The notes under the pieces are model-generated. The model saw nothing but the letters and a program-made list of their open reading frames with translations, had not been told where the DNA came from and did not search any database. Positions 35,605 through 45,252 of a stretch of DNA of 64,000 bases are shown here, piece after piece; positions within the stretch are counted from its first letter, which is position 1, and each line of letters starts with the position of its first letter. The position numbers were made by a program, and so were the translations under genes. The DNA is from Bacteroides ilei (GTDB lineage Bacteria > Bacteroidota > Bacteroidia > Bacteroidales > Bacteroidaceae). The DNA lies in assembly GCF_900128495.1 (NCBI RefSeq), contig NZ_LT635801.1, positions 879,997 through 943,996 on the forward strand. Reading direction: 5' to 3'.

Positions 35605-37616
35605 TATAACATTGCTTTTACTTGTTTATATACATTCTCTGCGGTGAATCCCAGTTTTTCGTCCAGAACTTTATAAGGAGCAGAGAATCCGAATGATTCA
35701 AGTCCCCAGATTTTACCGTTGGCACCTACCAAGCCAAGCAGATTGACAGGCAGACCGGCTGTCAGTCCGAATACTTTAGCTCCTGTTGGGATTACGCTTT
35801 CCTGATATTCCTTGCTCTGGCTGCGGAACAGACCTTCTGATGGAACAGATACAATACGCAGTTTGATACCATCCTTACGTAACAATTCTGCACCAGCCAC
35901 CAAAGTAGAGACTTCTGAACCTGAGGCTACCAGAATGACATCCGGATTTTCGTCAGAGCCGGCTACGATATAAGCACCTTTGGTTGTCTGTGTATAATCA
36001 TTACCTTCCGGCAGGTTGGCTATATTCTGGCGTGAGAAGATAAGGGCAGTAGGAGTAGATGTATTTTCCATTGCCAGTTTCCATGCCTGAGTAGTTTCTT
36101 CTGCGTCTGCAGGACGGAGAACCAATACTGAGTTGTGTCCCTTATGGTTCTTCAGTTTTTCCATCAGACGGATTTGAGCTTCCTGTTCAACCGGTTCATG
36201 AGTAGGGCCGTCTTCACCGACACGGAATGCGTCGTGTGTCCAGATAAATTTAACAGGAGTTTCCATCAATGCAGCCATACGTACAGCGGGCTTCATGTAA
36301 TCGGAGAATACGAAGAATGTACCGCAAGCCGGGATGACTCCTCCATGTAAAGCCATACCGATACAGCAGCAGGCCATGGTCAGTTCTGAAACACCGGCCT
36401 GGAAGAATGCACCGCTGAAATCACCTTTGGCAAATGCATGGGTCTTTTTCAGGAAACCGTCGGTCTTGTCTGAATTTGAAAGGTCGGCTGAAGCGCATAC
36501 CATATTTTCTACTTGGGTAGCCAATACACCTAGAACGGTAGCTGAAGCGGCACGGGTTGCTGAACCTGGTTTCTGTTCGATTGAATTCCAATCCACTTTC
36601 GGAGCCTTGTTTGAGAACCAGTATTCCATTTTTTCTGCCAGTTCCGGATTGGCTTTAGCCCATTCTGCTTTAGCTGCATAGCGTTCTGCTACGATTCCTT
36701 TCAGTTCTTCACGGCGTTTTGCATACAGTTCGGCAACTTCCGGGAAAATCTTGAATGGATCGGCCGGGTCGCCTCCCAAGTTCTTGATGGTATTGATGTA
36801 TGCTTCACCACCCAGCGGAGCACCGTGAGTAGCGCAGTTATGTTCGTAACTGGAGTTATCGGCCTTACGTGCACCTTTACCCATGATTGTCTTACCGATA
36901 ATCAGAGTCGGTTGTCCGGTAACGGCTTTAGCTGCAGTCAAAGCTGTACGGATTTCATCGGCGTCATTGCCATTGATTGTAAATACTTTCCAGCCCCATG
37001 CTTCATATTTCTTTGCAACGTCCTCATCCGTTACGTCCTTACATTCTGTTGACAGCTGGATATCGTTTGAATCATAGAACATAATCAGGTTATCCAAGCC
37101 TAAGTGACCTGCGATACGGCCTGCACCTTGAGAGATCTCTTCCTGTACGCCACCATCAGAGATGTAAGCGTAGATAGTCTGGTTCATTACGTCTCCCAGA
37201 CGTGCTTTCAGAAATTTGGCAGCAATAGCAGCACCTACTGCGAATGTGTGTCCCTGGCCTAACGGACCGGATGTATTTTCGATTCCACGCATGATGTCGA
37301 CTTCCGGATGTCCTGGAGTAGGACTTCCCCATTGACGGAACTGTTCAAGTTCCTCCATAGTGAATTTACCGGTTAACGCCAAAGTCGAGTATAGCATAGG
37401 TGACATGTGACCCGGATCAAGGAAGAAACGGTCACGGCCTTCCCACCGTGGATTTTCAGGATCGTAAACTAAAAATTCAGAAAATAATACATTTACAAAA
37501 TCTGCACCACCCATTGCGCCACCTGGATGTCCAGATTTGGCCTTTTCTACCATCGAAGCAGCCAGGATACGGATATTGTTGGCTGCACGATTCATTAATT
37601 CTTTACTGTTTTTCAT
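35604..37616 (-). CDS. tkt: Transketolase
   Basis: 670 residues from MKNSKELMNRAANNIRI; the frame runs 44 codons further upstream across its own promoter, so the shorter start is right. Moves two-carbon units between sugar phosphates using thiamine diphosphate. Visible motifs: SGHPGGAMGGAD, the cofactor site YISDGGVQEEISQGAGRIAG, the catalytic-region HGAPLGG, and the middle domain VGEDGPTHEPVEQ. Lies upstream of rpiB in a two-gene operon. Confidence 0.95.
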   Translation of the reverse strand: MKNSKELMNRAANNIRILAASMVEKAKSGHPGGAMGGADFVNVLFSEFLVYDPENPRWEGRDRFFLDPGHMSPMLYSTLALTGKFTMEELEQFRQWGSPTPGHPEVDIMRGIENTSGPLGQGHTFAVGAAIAAKFLKARLGDVMNQTIYAYISDGGVQEEISQGAGRIAGHLGLDNLIMFYDSNDIQLSTECKDVTDEDVAKKYEAWGWKVFTINGNDADEIRTALTAAKAVTGQPTLIIGKTIMGKGARKADNSSYEHNCATHGAPLGGEAYINTIKNLGGDPADPFKIFPEVAELYAKRREELKGIVAERYAAKAEWAKANPELAEKMEYWFSNKAPKVDWNSIEQKPGSATRAASATVLGVLATQVENMVCASADLSNSDKTDGFLKKTHAFAKGDFSGAFFQAGVSELTMACCCIGMALHGGVIPACGTFFVFSDYMKPAVRMAALMETPVKFIWTHDAFRVGEDGPTHEPVEQEAQIRLMEKLKNHKGHNSVLVLRPADAEETTQAWKLAMENTSTPTALIFSRQNIANLPEGNDYTQTTKGAYIVAGSDENPDVILVASGSEVSTLVAGAELLRKDGIKLRIVSVPSEGLFRSQSKEYQESVIPTGAKVFGLTAGLPVNLLGLVGANGKIWGLESFGFSAPYKVLDEKLGFTAENVYKQVKAML

Positions 37617-37638
37617 TATTGGATATGTTAAGTTTCCG

Positions 37639-37646
37639 CAAAGATA
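37639..37646 (-). promoter_or_regulatory. -7 box of tkt-rpiB
   Basis: TATCTTTG on the minus strand, perfect TAnnTTTG, 22 bp before the tkt ATG. Confidence 0.5.
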
Positions 37647-37767
37647 ATAATAATATCTAATCTCCGAAGAAATTTGTAAAACAAAAAAAGGTCTTTTACG
37701 AGGTGAAAAATACAATTTTTTTTTCATGGTAAAAGATATGTCATACAAGGCTCTGTTACATGAAAAT

Positions 37768-37805
37768 AATCGCCTGAAACTCCTTTATTGAAGTTCCAGG
37801 CGATT
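37768..37805 (-). terminator. Terminator of the galactose operon
   Basis: AATCGCCTGAAACT (37768-37781) and AGTTCCAGGCGATT (37792-37805) pair with one mismatch; the minus strand continues ATTTTCAT. It lies 32 bp after the galK stop. Confidence 0.75.
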
Positions 37806-37837
37806 GTCAGTTTATTACTTGAATAAGATTATATATA

Positions 37838-38992
37838 TCAGCAGATTTTGCGAGATCCGTCAGATATTACGACATCATAGACCTTAGGTGAACGTCCGAA
37901 TTTAGCCGTGAAGCGTTCCTTGGCAGTTGTTATGAATGTTTCATACAGTTCATTTTTTACCAGGTTGATGGTACATCCTCCGAAACCTCCTCCCATTACG
38001 CGTGATCCGGTTACACCACAGTCAAATGCTATATCGTTCAGGAAATCAAGTTCTTCGCAGCTTACTTCATAAAGTTTGCTCATACCATGGTGGGTTTCAT
38101 ACATTTTTTGTCCTACGGTTTCATAGTCACTGCGTTCCAATGCGTCACAGACGTCAAGTACACGCTGGATTTCTTCAATGACATATTCGGCACGCATGTA
38201 GTCTTCTTCTGAAACTTCAGCCTTTACTTCCTGCAGCATGTCCATGTTACAGTCGCGGAGAAATTCTACTTCCGGATGTTTTGTCTTGATGGCTGCTACT
38301 ACATTCTCACAGCTTTGGCGACGTTTGTTGTATGCAGAAGAAGCCAGTTCGTGTTTTACGACTGAGTCTAGCAGTACCAGACGGTAACCTTCAGGTTTGA
38401 ATGGATAGTATTGGTATTCCAGAGAACGGCAGTCCAGACGCATCAGATGCCCTTCTTTTCCGAAGACTGAAGCGAATTGGTCCATAATACCGCAGTTTAC
38501 ACCACAATAATTATGCTCTGTTGCCTGACCTACCTTAGCCAATTCGAATTTATCGATTTTATTTTCTCCGAACAGGTCATTCAGGGCAAATGCATAGGTG
38601 GATTCCAATGCTGCCGATGAAGACATGCCTGCACCCAAAGGAACGTCGCCTGCAAATGCCGTGTTGAAACCTTTTACGTCTACACCGCGTTTGATCATTT
38701 CACGGCACACACCGAAAATATAGCGGGCCCAACTGGCTTTAGGAGCGTCTTCTTCATTCAATCCGAATTCCACATAGTCTTTCAGGTCGATAGAGTAGGC
38801 ACAGACTTTATCTTTTCCGTTGGGTTTTATTTCTGCCATAATACCTTTGTCTACAGCTCCGGGAAATACAAATCCGCCATTATAGTCGGTATGTTCACCA
38901 ATCAGGTTGATACGTCCCGGAGAAGCATATATAGATCCAGTTGTTCCGTCGAAATGTTTGATGAAACGGCTTCTTACAAATTCAATATCCAT
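37838..38992 (-). CDS. galK: Galactokinase
   Basis: 384 residues. Phosphorylates galactose to galactose 1-phosphate (Leloir pathway). The galactokinase signature GRINLIGEHTDYNGGFVFP and the GHMP ATP motif PLGAGMSSSAALE are intact, as is the C-terminal GGGFGGCTINL. Third gene of the operon; an intrinsic hairpin lies in the 75-bp gap before it. galT and galE are not in the window. Confidence 0.96.
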   Translation of the reverse strand: MDIEFVRSRFIKHFDGTTGSIYASPGRINLIGEHTDYNGGFVFPGAVDKGIMAEIKPNGKDKVCAYSIDLKDYVEFGLNEEDAPKASWARYIFGVCREMIKRGVDVKGFNTAFAGDVPLGAGMSSSAALESTYAFALNDLFGENKIDKFELAKVGQATEHNYCGVNCGIMDQFASVFGKEGHLMRLDCRSLEYQYYPFKPEGYRLVLLDSVVKHELASSAYNKRRQSCENVVAAIKTKHPEVEFLRDCNMDMLQEVKAEVSEEDYMRAEYVIEEIQRVLDVCDALERSDYETVGQKMYETHHGMSKLYEVSCEELDFLNDIAFDCGVTGSRVMGGGFGGCTINLVKNELYETFITTAKERFTAKFGRSPKVYDVVISDGSRKIC

Positions 38993-39024
38993 AGTGGTAA
39001 AAGTTTAAGGGTTAATAAAAATAG

Positions 39025-39052
39025 AGCAAATGGTAACGGATTACCATTTGCT
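39025..39052 (-). terminator. Intercistronic hairpin between the MFS gene and galK
   Basis: Perfect 12-bp arms AGCAAATGGTAA (39025-39036) and TTACCATTTGCT (39041-39052) with loop CGGA, then CTATTTTTATT on the minus strand. This is a good intrinsic terminator 16 bp after the MFS stop, so galK would be reached by partial read-through. Confidence 0.7.
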
Positions 39053-39067
39053 TTATATGATAATTGA

Positions 39068-40555
39068 TTATTCAACAGGAATGTCTTCATTTACGTTCTT
39101 GCAGCCTACCAGTCCATAGAACAGCAGATAGGCAAGCATGGCAATGATCAGCCAATAACTGGCCATATATCCTACGGCGTCCGAGATGAACTGTTGTAAA
39201 AGCGGGAGAATACCTCCACCCACAACCATCATCATGAATATGCCCGAAGCTTGTGCGGTATATTTGCCCAAGCCTTCAACAGCCAGATTGAAAATACCTC
39301 CCCACATGATGGAGGTGCACAGGCCACAAAGTACAAGGAACAATGCACTGATAGGTACTTTAGGCGTTTCCATTGATCCCAACACATAGTCAGGAGTCAG
39401 GTTGGCTGCAGTCAGTTGATCAGTGTGCTGGCTTAAAAATTCCTTGGACGGATTGTTGATGAAAGCGGTTATGTCGTTTTCTGCAAAGCCTGCTTCGGTC
39501 AGGATTTCTGTCGTCTTGGCAGCTGGGTCATATACAACTTTCGGGACGTTGAAACCTACTGTTTTGGGTGTAAAGATGGCAATCAGTGTAAATAGGATGG
39601 CTGTAACCGAAACGGTAATCAACTGGGTCCGTGTTGAAACTTTACCGCTGATAATACTGCTGGTAAGACGTCCGACCAGCATCAATAGCCAGTAGATGGC
39701 AGCGATGGCTCCACCGATGGCTGCACCGTTGATCAGGATTCCAGCACCTTTTTCACTTGAATCAGCCAGATAAAAGTTCAGGGTTCCTGGTATGCCTATT
39801 TCTATACCTACATAAATAAAGATGCCGATGACTCCTAATACTGTATGACGGAAGCTCCATGGGCTGTGTGAAAATTTTTCTTTTTCAACCGGACCTTTTC
39901 TCATATGAGGTTCCGGGATGGTTACAAATGAAAGGATGATGAAGCTCAATGCAAAGACTCCCATAGCAATGAACAACAAGGGTGATACATCCGACATGGC
40001 TGTTTTGGGGGTGACTGTACCGATCAGTACACCTACGAAAAGCGGGGTCAAAGTTCCGGAAAGGGAGTTCAGTGCTCCACCGGCCTGAATCAGCTGGTTC
40101 CCTTTGTTTCCACCACCTCCTAACAAGTTCAGCATCGGGTTTACAACTGTATTGAGCATACATACACAGAAACCACAGATGAAAGCTCCCAGCAGGTATA
40201 TAATGAAATTCATCCGAATGGCATATGCACCGGCTGTGAATACAGTGGTTTCAGCTCCGATAATACTGGAAAGATATTGGATGAAGAGTCCTATGAAACC
40301 GATAGCCATGGCCCACAGGGCTGTTTTTTTATATCCAACCTTGACAAGCATATTTCCTGCCGGAATACCCATGAACAGGTATGCCAGGAAGTTCATCATG
40401 TTACCCATCATTCCTAATGTGTTGGCACCCGCATACTGGTTTTTCCAGATTGTACCGAACGGAGCTGCCAGATTGGTTACAAAAGAGATCATCGCAAATA
40501 AGAAGAACATTGTAATGATTGCGATGAGATTGCCGTGTTGTTTTTCTTGATTCAT
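39068..40555 (-). CDS. MFS sugar transporter (galactose/glucose-type)
   Basis: 495 residues with about 12 transmembrane segments, resembling the FucP/GluP branch of the major facilitator superfamily. Genes on both sides (mutarotase and galactokinase) indicate galactose as substrate, likely by proton symport. Unusually, a soluble insertion of about 70 residues lies between hydrophobic segments (about 325-395, from TPKTVGFNVPKVVYDP to SMETPKVP). It follows galM by 36 bp. Confidence 0.9.
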   Translation of the reverse strand: MNQEKQHGNLIAIITMFFLFAMISFVTNLAAPFGTIWKNQYAGANTLGMMGNMMNFLAYLFMGIPAGNMLVKVGYKKTALWAMAIGFIGLFIQYLSSIIGAETTVFTAGAYAIRMNFIIYLLGAFICGFCVCMLNTVVNPMLNLLGGGGNKGNQLIQAGGALNSLSGTLTPLFVGVLIGTVTPKTAMSDVSPLLFIAMGVFALSFIILSFVTIPEPHMRKGPVEKEKFSHSPWSFRHTVLGVIGIFIYVGIEIGIPGTLNFYLADSSEKGAGILINGAAIGGAIAAIYWLLMLVGRLTSSIISGKVSTRTQLITVSVTAILFTLIAIFTPKTVGFNVPKVVYDPAAKTTEILTEAGFAENDITAFINNPSKEFLSQHTDQLTAANLTPDYVLGSMETPKVPISALFLVLCGLCTSIMWGGIFNLAVEGLGKYTAQASGIFMMMVVGGGILPLLQQFISDAVGYMASYWLIIAMLAYLLFYGLVGCKNVNEDIPVE

Positions 40556-40591
40556 GGTTTAAATATAGATTGATTTTAGGTTAAAGACTCT

Positions 40592-41686
40592 TTATTTTTC
40601 GATGCCGAATTTATAGATGGTCACCTGGCGGTAACTTTCTCCTGGATTCAATTCTACGGAAGGGAATTGGGGTTTGTTGGGTGTATCAGGAAAATGTTGT
40701 GCCTCGAAACAGATAGCACTTCTTGACGGATAGGTAGCTCCGTGCCACCCGATGAATCCGCTGTTCCAATTGGCGGTATATACCTGTACTCCCGGTTCGG
40801 TTGTATACATTTCCAATGAGCGTCCGCTTATAGGTTCTACACATTTTACAGCAAATGTCAGTTCACCCGGTTCGCGTTTGTTCAGTACATAGTTATGGTC
40901 ATATCCGGCTCCCCATATCAGTTGCTGGAACGGTTCGTTGATCCGGCTACCTACAGTATGCGGGGTACGGAAATCCATCGGAGTACCTTCTACTTTCAGT
41001 ATCTCTCCCGTCGTGATTGATACTTCATCCATCGGAGTGAAATGGTCGGCATTGATGGTAAGGATATTATTTTCTACACTTGGAGTCGGATTGGCCAGTC
41101 CTGCCAGGCTGAAGAATGCATGGTGTGTCAGGTTGACGATTGTACGTTTGTCTGTTTTTGCGGAGTAAGTGAGTTTGAGTTCGTTCTGGTCGGTAAGTGT
41201 GTAATTGACTGTGATATCAAGATTTCCGGGAAATCCCTCTTCACCGTCTTTGGAAAGGTAATGGAGTGTCAGGCTTTGTTGGCTGGTCTGTTCTGCATCC
41301 CATACTCTTGCATGATAGCCTGTAGGTCCTCCATGAAGGGAGTTGGGGCCATTGTTTATGGTCAGGTTATATTCCTTGCCGTCCAATTGGAATTTTCCTT
41401 TGGCGATACGGTTTCCGTAACGGCCGATCAATGTGCTCAGGAACGGTTCCGGACTGTTGATTACCTGGTCAATATTGTCATGCCCCTGTACCACGTTTCC
41501 GAATTTCCCGTTTTTGTCCGGAACCATAATCGCCAGAATGGCACCTCCATAATTGGTAACGGCAACTTCAACGCCATTATCGTTCGACAAGATATATAAG
41601 TCGGTAATTTTTCCATTGATGCCTTTCTGGAAATCAGCCCGTTTGAGGCCACAGCGATTGTTTTCTTGATAGTATGTGTTATTCAT
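40592..41686 (-). CDS. galM: Aldose 1-epimerase (galactose mutarotase)
   Basis: 364 residues, usual length. Converts beta- to alpha-galactose ahead of galactokinase. Motifs: IGRYGNRIAKGKF, NSLHGGPTGYHARVW (catalytic His region), NLTHHAFFSLAG (second His) and the Glu in FEAQHFPDTPNKPQFPS. No signal peptide. First gene of the galM-MFS-galK operon. Confidence 0.95.
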   Translation of the reverse strand: MNNTYYQENNRCGLKRADFQKGINGKITDLYILSNDNGVEVAVTNYGGAILAIMVPDKNGKFGNVVQGHDNIDQVINSPEPFLSTLIGRYGNRIAKGKFQLDGKEYNLTINNGPNSLHGGPTGYHARVWDAEQTSQQSLTLHYLSKDGEEGFPGNLDITVNYTLTDQNELKLTYSAKTDKRTIVNLTHHAFFSLAGLANPTPSVENNILTINADHFTPMDEVSITTGEILKVEGTPMDFRTPHTVGSRINEPFQQLIWGAGYDHNYVLNKREPGELTFAVKCVEPISGRSLEMYTTEPGVQVYTANWNSGFIGWHGATYPSRSAICFEAQHFPDTPNKPQFPSVELNPGESYRQVTIYKFGIEK

Positions 41687-41725
41687 GATGTTTAGATAAA
41701 ATTTTTATGTCGTTTGAAAAAATAT

Positions 41726-41737
41726 TTTGTATGCAAA
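41726..41737 (-). promoter_or_regulatory. Candidate gal operator 2 (overlaps -7 box)
   Basis: TTTGTATGCAAA, one base from the perfect palindrome TTTGTATACAAA at 41783-41794, 57 bp away. It covers part of the -7 box. Confidence 0.5.
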
Positions 41738-41765
41738 TAAAAAGATTTTATTCAAGAAACCCAAA
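41734..41765 (-). promoter_or_regulatory. Promoter of galM-MFS-galK
   Basis: On the minus strand: TTTG (41765-41762), 20-bp spacer, TTTATTTG (41741-41734), one mismatch from the -7 consensus, 47 bp before the galM start. Confidence 0.55.
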
Positions 41766-41782
41766 CAATTTACTTATTTAAA

Positions 41783-41794
41783 TTTGTATACAAA
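41783..41794 (-). promoter_or_regulatory. Candidate gal operator 1 (upstream of -33)
   Basis: Perfect 12-bp palindrome TTTGTATACAAA, 17 bp upstream of the -33 box; the near-copy at 41726 lies on the other side of the core promoter. Confidence 0.5.
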
Positions 41795-41865
41795 GAATGT
41801 CCTGTCACTTCGGATACTTCAAAATGCCGGAGGATGATCATTCCTTGCAATATATAAGGACGAGC

Positions 41866-43173
41866 TTACATTGATAGATGTCCCGGATGATAGACGGTCG
41901 ACAACAGGTCTGCTACAATGAAACTGCTTCCTCCTACAAATATGAAGTCTTTTTTACCGGCTTGCCGGTGAGCCGTTTCAAATGCAGTCTTTACATCTGG
42001 ATATCTGTCTCCGTATAATCCGTATTTTTCTGCCAGACTTTTTATCTGTTCGGCAGGTAAGGCTCTTTTTACACTGGCTTGGGTGAAATAGTAGACGGCA
42101 TCTTTAGGTAGCATTTGTAAAACGCCACTGATGTCTTTGTCGTTTACCATGCCTATCACAATGTGCAACTTTTCATATTTCTGCATTGACAATTGTTCTA
42201 CGATGTATTGGATGCCTCCTATGTTGTGTCCTGTATCACAGATTACAGTAGGGTTTGAGTCTAGTTTCTGCCATCTTCCCATCAGGCCGGTCAGCTCACA
42301 TACATGTGAAAATCCGTTGCGTATGCTGTCTTCGGTAATTGGGTAGCCTGTCTTTAGCAGTTCTTCTATTGCTGCTAGCAGGGTATTGGTGTTTTTGAGT
42401 TGGCATAGTCCGCCTAGTTCTCCGATAAGATGGGGATAGTGGACTGTATCATAACAATATAATCCGTCCTCTGTACGGGTATATCCTTTCAATAAGGGTG
42501 AATCTTCTGCAAAGGTGATGGGAGCATGTACTTCATCTGCCTTTTGCTGGAATACAGGACGGGTTTCGGGGGTGGTTTCACCTATGATGACCGGAATGCC
42601 CTCTTTGATGATACCGGCCTTTTCCGAAGCTATTTTACCCAGTGTGTTTCCTAGAAATTGTACATGATCGAAACTTATGTTTGTTATGATACATAAGTCG
42701 GGCCGGATGATGTTGGTGCAGTCCAGCCGTCCTCCCAGACCGACTTCAATGACAGCTACATCTACCTGTTGCAAGGCAAAGTAATGGAAAGCCATTGCGG
42801 TAGCCAGTTCAAAAAAAGAAGGATGGAGAGGTTCGAAAAAACTTCGGTGGTGTTCTACAAAATCCATGACAAACTGTTCGGAAACCGGAACTCCGTTTAC
42901 ACGAATCCGTTCCCGGAAGTCCACCAGATGGGGAGATGTGTATAGTCCCACCTTGTATCCGGCCGACTGTAGGATTGCCGCAAGTGTATGTGAACAAGAG
43001 CCTTTGCCGTTGGTGCCCGCTACATGAATGGTACGGTAATTCCGGTGAGGATGTCCGAAATGTTCATCCAATTTATAAGTTGTGTCCAGTCCTTCCTTGT
43101 AGGCATCTTTTCCTATTTGCTGGAAAAGAGGAGCACTGGTATATAGATACTGAAGCGTTTCTTGATAATTCAT
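41866..43173 (-). CDS. folC: Bifunctional dihydrofolate/folylpolyglutamate synthase
   Basis: 435 residues. Adds glutamate to dihydropteroate and then to folates. The Mur-ligase-type ATP loop is HVAGTNGKGSCSH; GLYTSPHLVDFRERIRVNG is the FolC signature, followed by VGLGGRLDCTNI and the C-terminal GHNIGGI. It starts 17 bp after the small outer-membrane protein gene. Confidence 0.95.
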   Translation of the reverse strand: MNYQETLQYLYTSAPLFQQIGKDAYKEGLDTTYKLDEHFGHPHRNYRTIHVAGTNGKGSCSHTLAAILQSAGYKVGLYTSPHLVDFRERIRVNGVPVSEQFVMDFVEHHRSFFEPLHPSFFELATAMAFHYFALQQVDVAVIEVGLGGRLDCTNIIRPDLCIITNISFDHVQFLGNTLGKIASEKAGIIKEGIPVIIGETTPETRPVFQQKADEVHAPITFAEDSPLLKGYTRTEDGLYCYDTVHYPHLIGELGGLCQLKNTNTLLAAIEELLKTGYPITEDSIRNGFSHVCELTGLMGRWQKLDSNPTVICDTGHNIGGIQYIVEQLSMQKYEKLHIVIGMVNDKDISGVLQMLPKDAVYYFTQASVKRALPAEQIKSLAEKYGLYGDRYPDVKTAFETAHRQAGKKDFIFVGGSSFIVADLLSTVYHPGHLSM

Positions 43174-43190
43174 TTTTTTGATAGGTTAGT

Positions 43191-43850
43191 TTAATACCAC
43201 CAGGGATAATCATTTTTTCTGCCTTCCACCCCTATACTGATTGAACTGCTTTCACCCAGCTTGAAATTGATCATTCCGCCTATACGGTCGGGGCAGTAAT
43301 TGGGTAGTGGATAAGCGTAATAAGGACGTTGGCGGGTCAATGATTTGTTTCCATAGGCATAGAGGCTGATACGGTCGTTTAATTTGTATGCGGCAACACC
43401 TGCTATACCGATGTTCCTGTAATTCAGAAATCCCCAGTCCATGTTACTCACGTAGAGTCCGCCAGCTACACTAAGACGGCTGTTGATAGGTATGGCATAC
43501 ATGAATGCGGCATCTTGTCCGAATCCTACTCCTGAAGGGGCGTAACGGTCAGGGCTGAATGTCAGATTGAATCCGATCGATGCATTGAATCCTTTGTGGA
43601 GTTCCCACGTGGCATAACTGTAATCGAAAGGGGTGATGCCATACATTCCGAAAGGAGGAATGTATCCCACTTGGGGTACTGGAGAGACTAAAGGTACACT
43701 TAATGCCGTATCGGATGCCATGGAAAATGTTGCTTCCGGATGACTGACGGAATCTGTGGGAAGAATAATCTCTCCTTTGTTCTGGGCTACAGCCGGTGCT
43801 GGAATGAATTCCCATCCGAGTAATAATAAAATGATATATAACTTTTTCAT
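43191..43850 (-). CDS. Secreted outer-membrane-type protein of unknown function upstream of folC
   Basis: 219 residues with a signal peptide (ends AVAQ). The mature part is rich in aromatic amphipathic strands (FSYATWELHKGF, ASIGFNLTFSPDRY, LSVAGGLYVSNMDWGF) and ends DYPWWY, suggesting an outer-membrane barrel. I do not recognise the family. Co-transcribed with folC by its 17-bp gap, without clear functional link. Confidence 0.75.
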   Translation of the reverse strand: MKKLYIILLLLGWEFIPAPAVAQNKGEIILPTDSVSHPEATFSMASDTALSVPLVSPVPQVGYIPPFGMYGITPFDYSYATWELHKGFNASIGFNLTFSPDRYAPSGVGFGQDAAFMYAIPINSRLSVAGGLYVSNMDWGFLNYRNIGIAGVAAYKLNDRISLYAYGNKSLTRQRPYYAYPLPNYCPDRIGGMINFKLGESSSISIGVEGRKNDYPWWY

Positions 43851-43990
43851 TTTGGCCTGTTTTACCGACTATTATGCATCAAATATAACGATTATTTGGA
43901 ATATAATGACGCCCTATGGAATTCATTTGATGGGATTTCACGGAGTTTAATATTCTTTGACGTGTTTCCTGTAACTTGGCGGAAGAAAGA

Positions 43991-44029
43991 AAAAATGCCA
44001 CTCTTTCTCTCAATAAAAGAGTGGCATTT
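43991..44029 (-). terminator. Terminator of grpE-dnaJ
   Basis: Perfect 14-bp arms AAATGCCACTCTTT (43993-44006) and AAAGAGTGGCATTT (44016-44029), with TTTTTC following on the minus strand, 13 bp after the dnaJ stop. Confidence 0.9.
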
Positions 44030-44042
44030 ACTATGTTTTCTG

Positions 44043-45215
44043 TCAGTCAAACAGACTTCTGAATTTCTTGAAGATCTTTTCTTTCAGGCTCATGTTAGGT
44101 TTGAAGTTTTCTGATTCCTGCCATTTTTCCAACGCCTGCCGTTCTTCTTTTGTCAGTGTTTCAGGAATATAGACACTGACATTGACCAGCAGGTCGCCTG
44201 TACCGTTGCTGTATCCATAGCTATTGATATTAGGCAGACCTTTTCCGCGTAAGCGAAGTACTTTTCCCGGTTGGGTTCCCGGTTCGATCTTGATTTTAGC
44301 CTTGCCGTCAATGGTCGGAATTTCTACTGTCCCGCCTAATGCAGCTGTCGGTACACTTAATAACAGGTTGTATATCAAGTCACTTTCATCACGGATAAGT
44401 TCAGGGTGCTTTTCCTCTTCAATCAATACCAGTAAATCACCCGCTATGCCATTATGTTTGCCTGCATTACCTTTACCGTTGATGGTAACCTGCATGCCTT
44501 CGGCCACACCTGCGGGAATCTTTACGGTTACCACTTCTTCACCATAAACCACTCCGTCGCCGTTACATTCCTTACATTTATTCTTGATGATCTTTCCTTC
44601 ACCTCCACATTGAGGGCATACGGTCTGTGTCTGCATCATGCCGAATATGCTTTGTTGGGTTCGGGTTACACTACCTGTTCCATGGCATGTAGGACACGTT
44701 TCGACACCTCCGTCGCCTTCAGCTCCCGTTCCGTGGCAATGTGAACATGTTACATATTTTTTCAGCTTGAACTTCTTTTCTACTCCGGTAGATATTTCTT
44801 TCAGGTTCAACTTTACCTTGACACGGAGATCAGATCCGCGGAATTTCCGTTGACGGCTTTGACTGCTTCCGCCCCCAAATCCTCCGAATCCTCCATGACC
44901 GCCGAATATATCACCGAACATAGAGAAAATATCATCCATTGACATTCCTTGACCTCCGAAACCTCCGAAACCTCCGGCACCTGCAGCTCCTTCTACGCCT
45001 GCGTGTCCGAACTGGTCGTAGCGGGCACGTTTGTCTGGATTGCTCAGAACTTCATATGCTTCTGCGGCCTCCTTGAATTTCTCTTCGGCTTCTTTGTCAC
45101 CCGGGTTCTTGTCGGGATGGTACTGAATTGCTTTTTTACGGTATGCTTTCTTTATCTCATCGGCTGATGCGGTCTTTTCAACCCCTAATACTTCATAGTA
45201 GTCTCTTTTTGCCAT
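44043..45215 (-). CDS. dnaJ: Chaperone protein DnaJ
   Basis: 390 residues, full-length type I DnaJ. J domain with HPD in [11 protein letters not shown], Gly/Phe-rich linker ([10 protein letters not shown]), four CxxCxGxG zinc-binding repeats ([32 protein letters not shown]) and the substrate-binding C-terminus. Co-chaperone that delivers clients to DnaK and stimulates its ATPase. dnaK itself is not in the window. 37 bp after grpE. Confidence 0.97.
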   Translation of the reverse strand: MAKRDYYEVLGVEKTASADEIKKAYRKKAIQYHPDKNPGDKEAEEKFKEAAEAYEVLSNPDKRARYDQFGHAGVEGAAGAGGFGGFGGQGMSMDDIFSMFGDIFGGHGGFGGFGGGSSQSRQRKFRGSDLRVKVKLNLKEISTGVEKKFKLKKYVTCSHCHGTGAEGDGGVETCPTCHGTGSVTRTQQSIFGMMQTQTVCPQCGGEGKIIKNKCKECNGDGVVYGEEVVTVKIPAGVAEGMQVTINGKGNAGKHNGIAGDLLVLIEEEKHPELIRDESDLIYNLLLSVPTAALGGTVEIPTIDGKAKIKIEPGTQPGKVLRLRGKGLPNINSYGYSNGTGDLLVNVSVYIPETLTKEERQALEKWQESENFKPNMSLKEKIFKKFRSLFD

Positions 45216-45252
45216 AGCATTGTGGATTAAATGTGAAGGTGATTACCAACTA

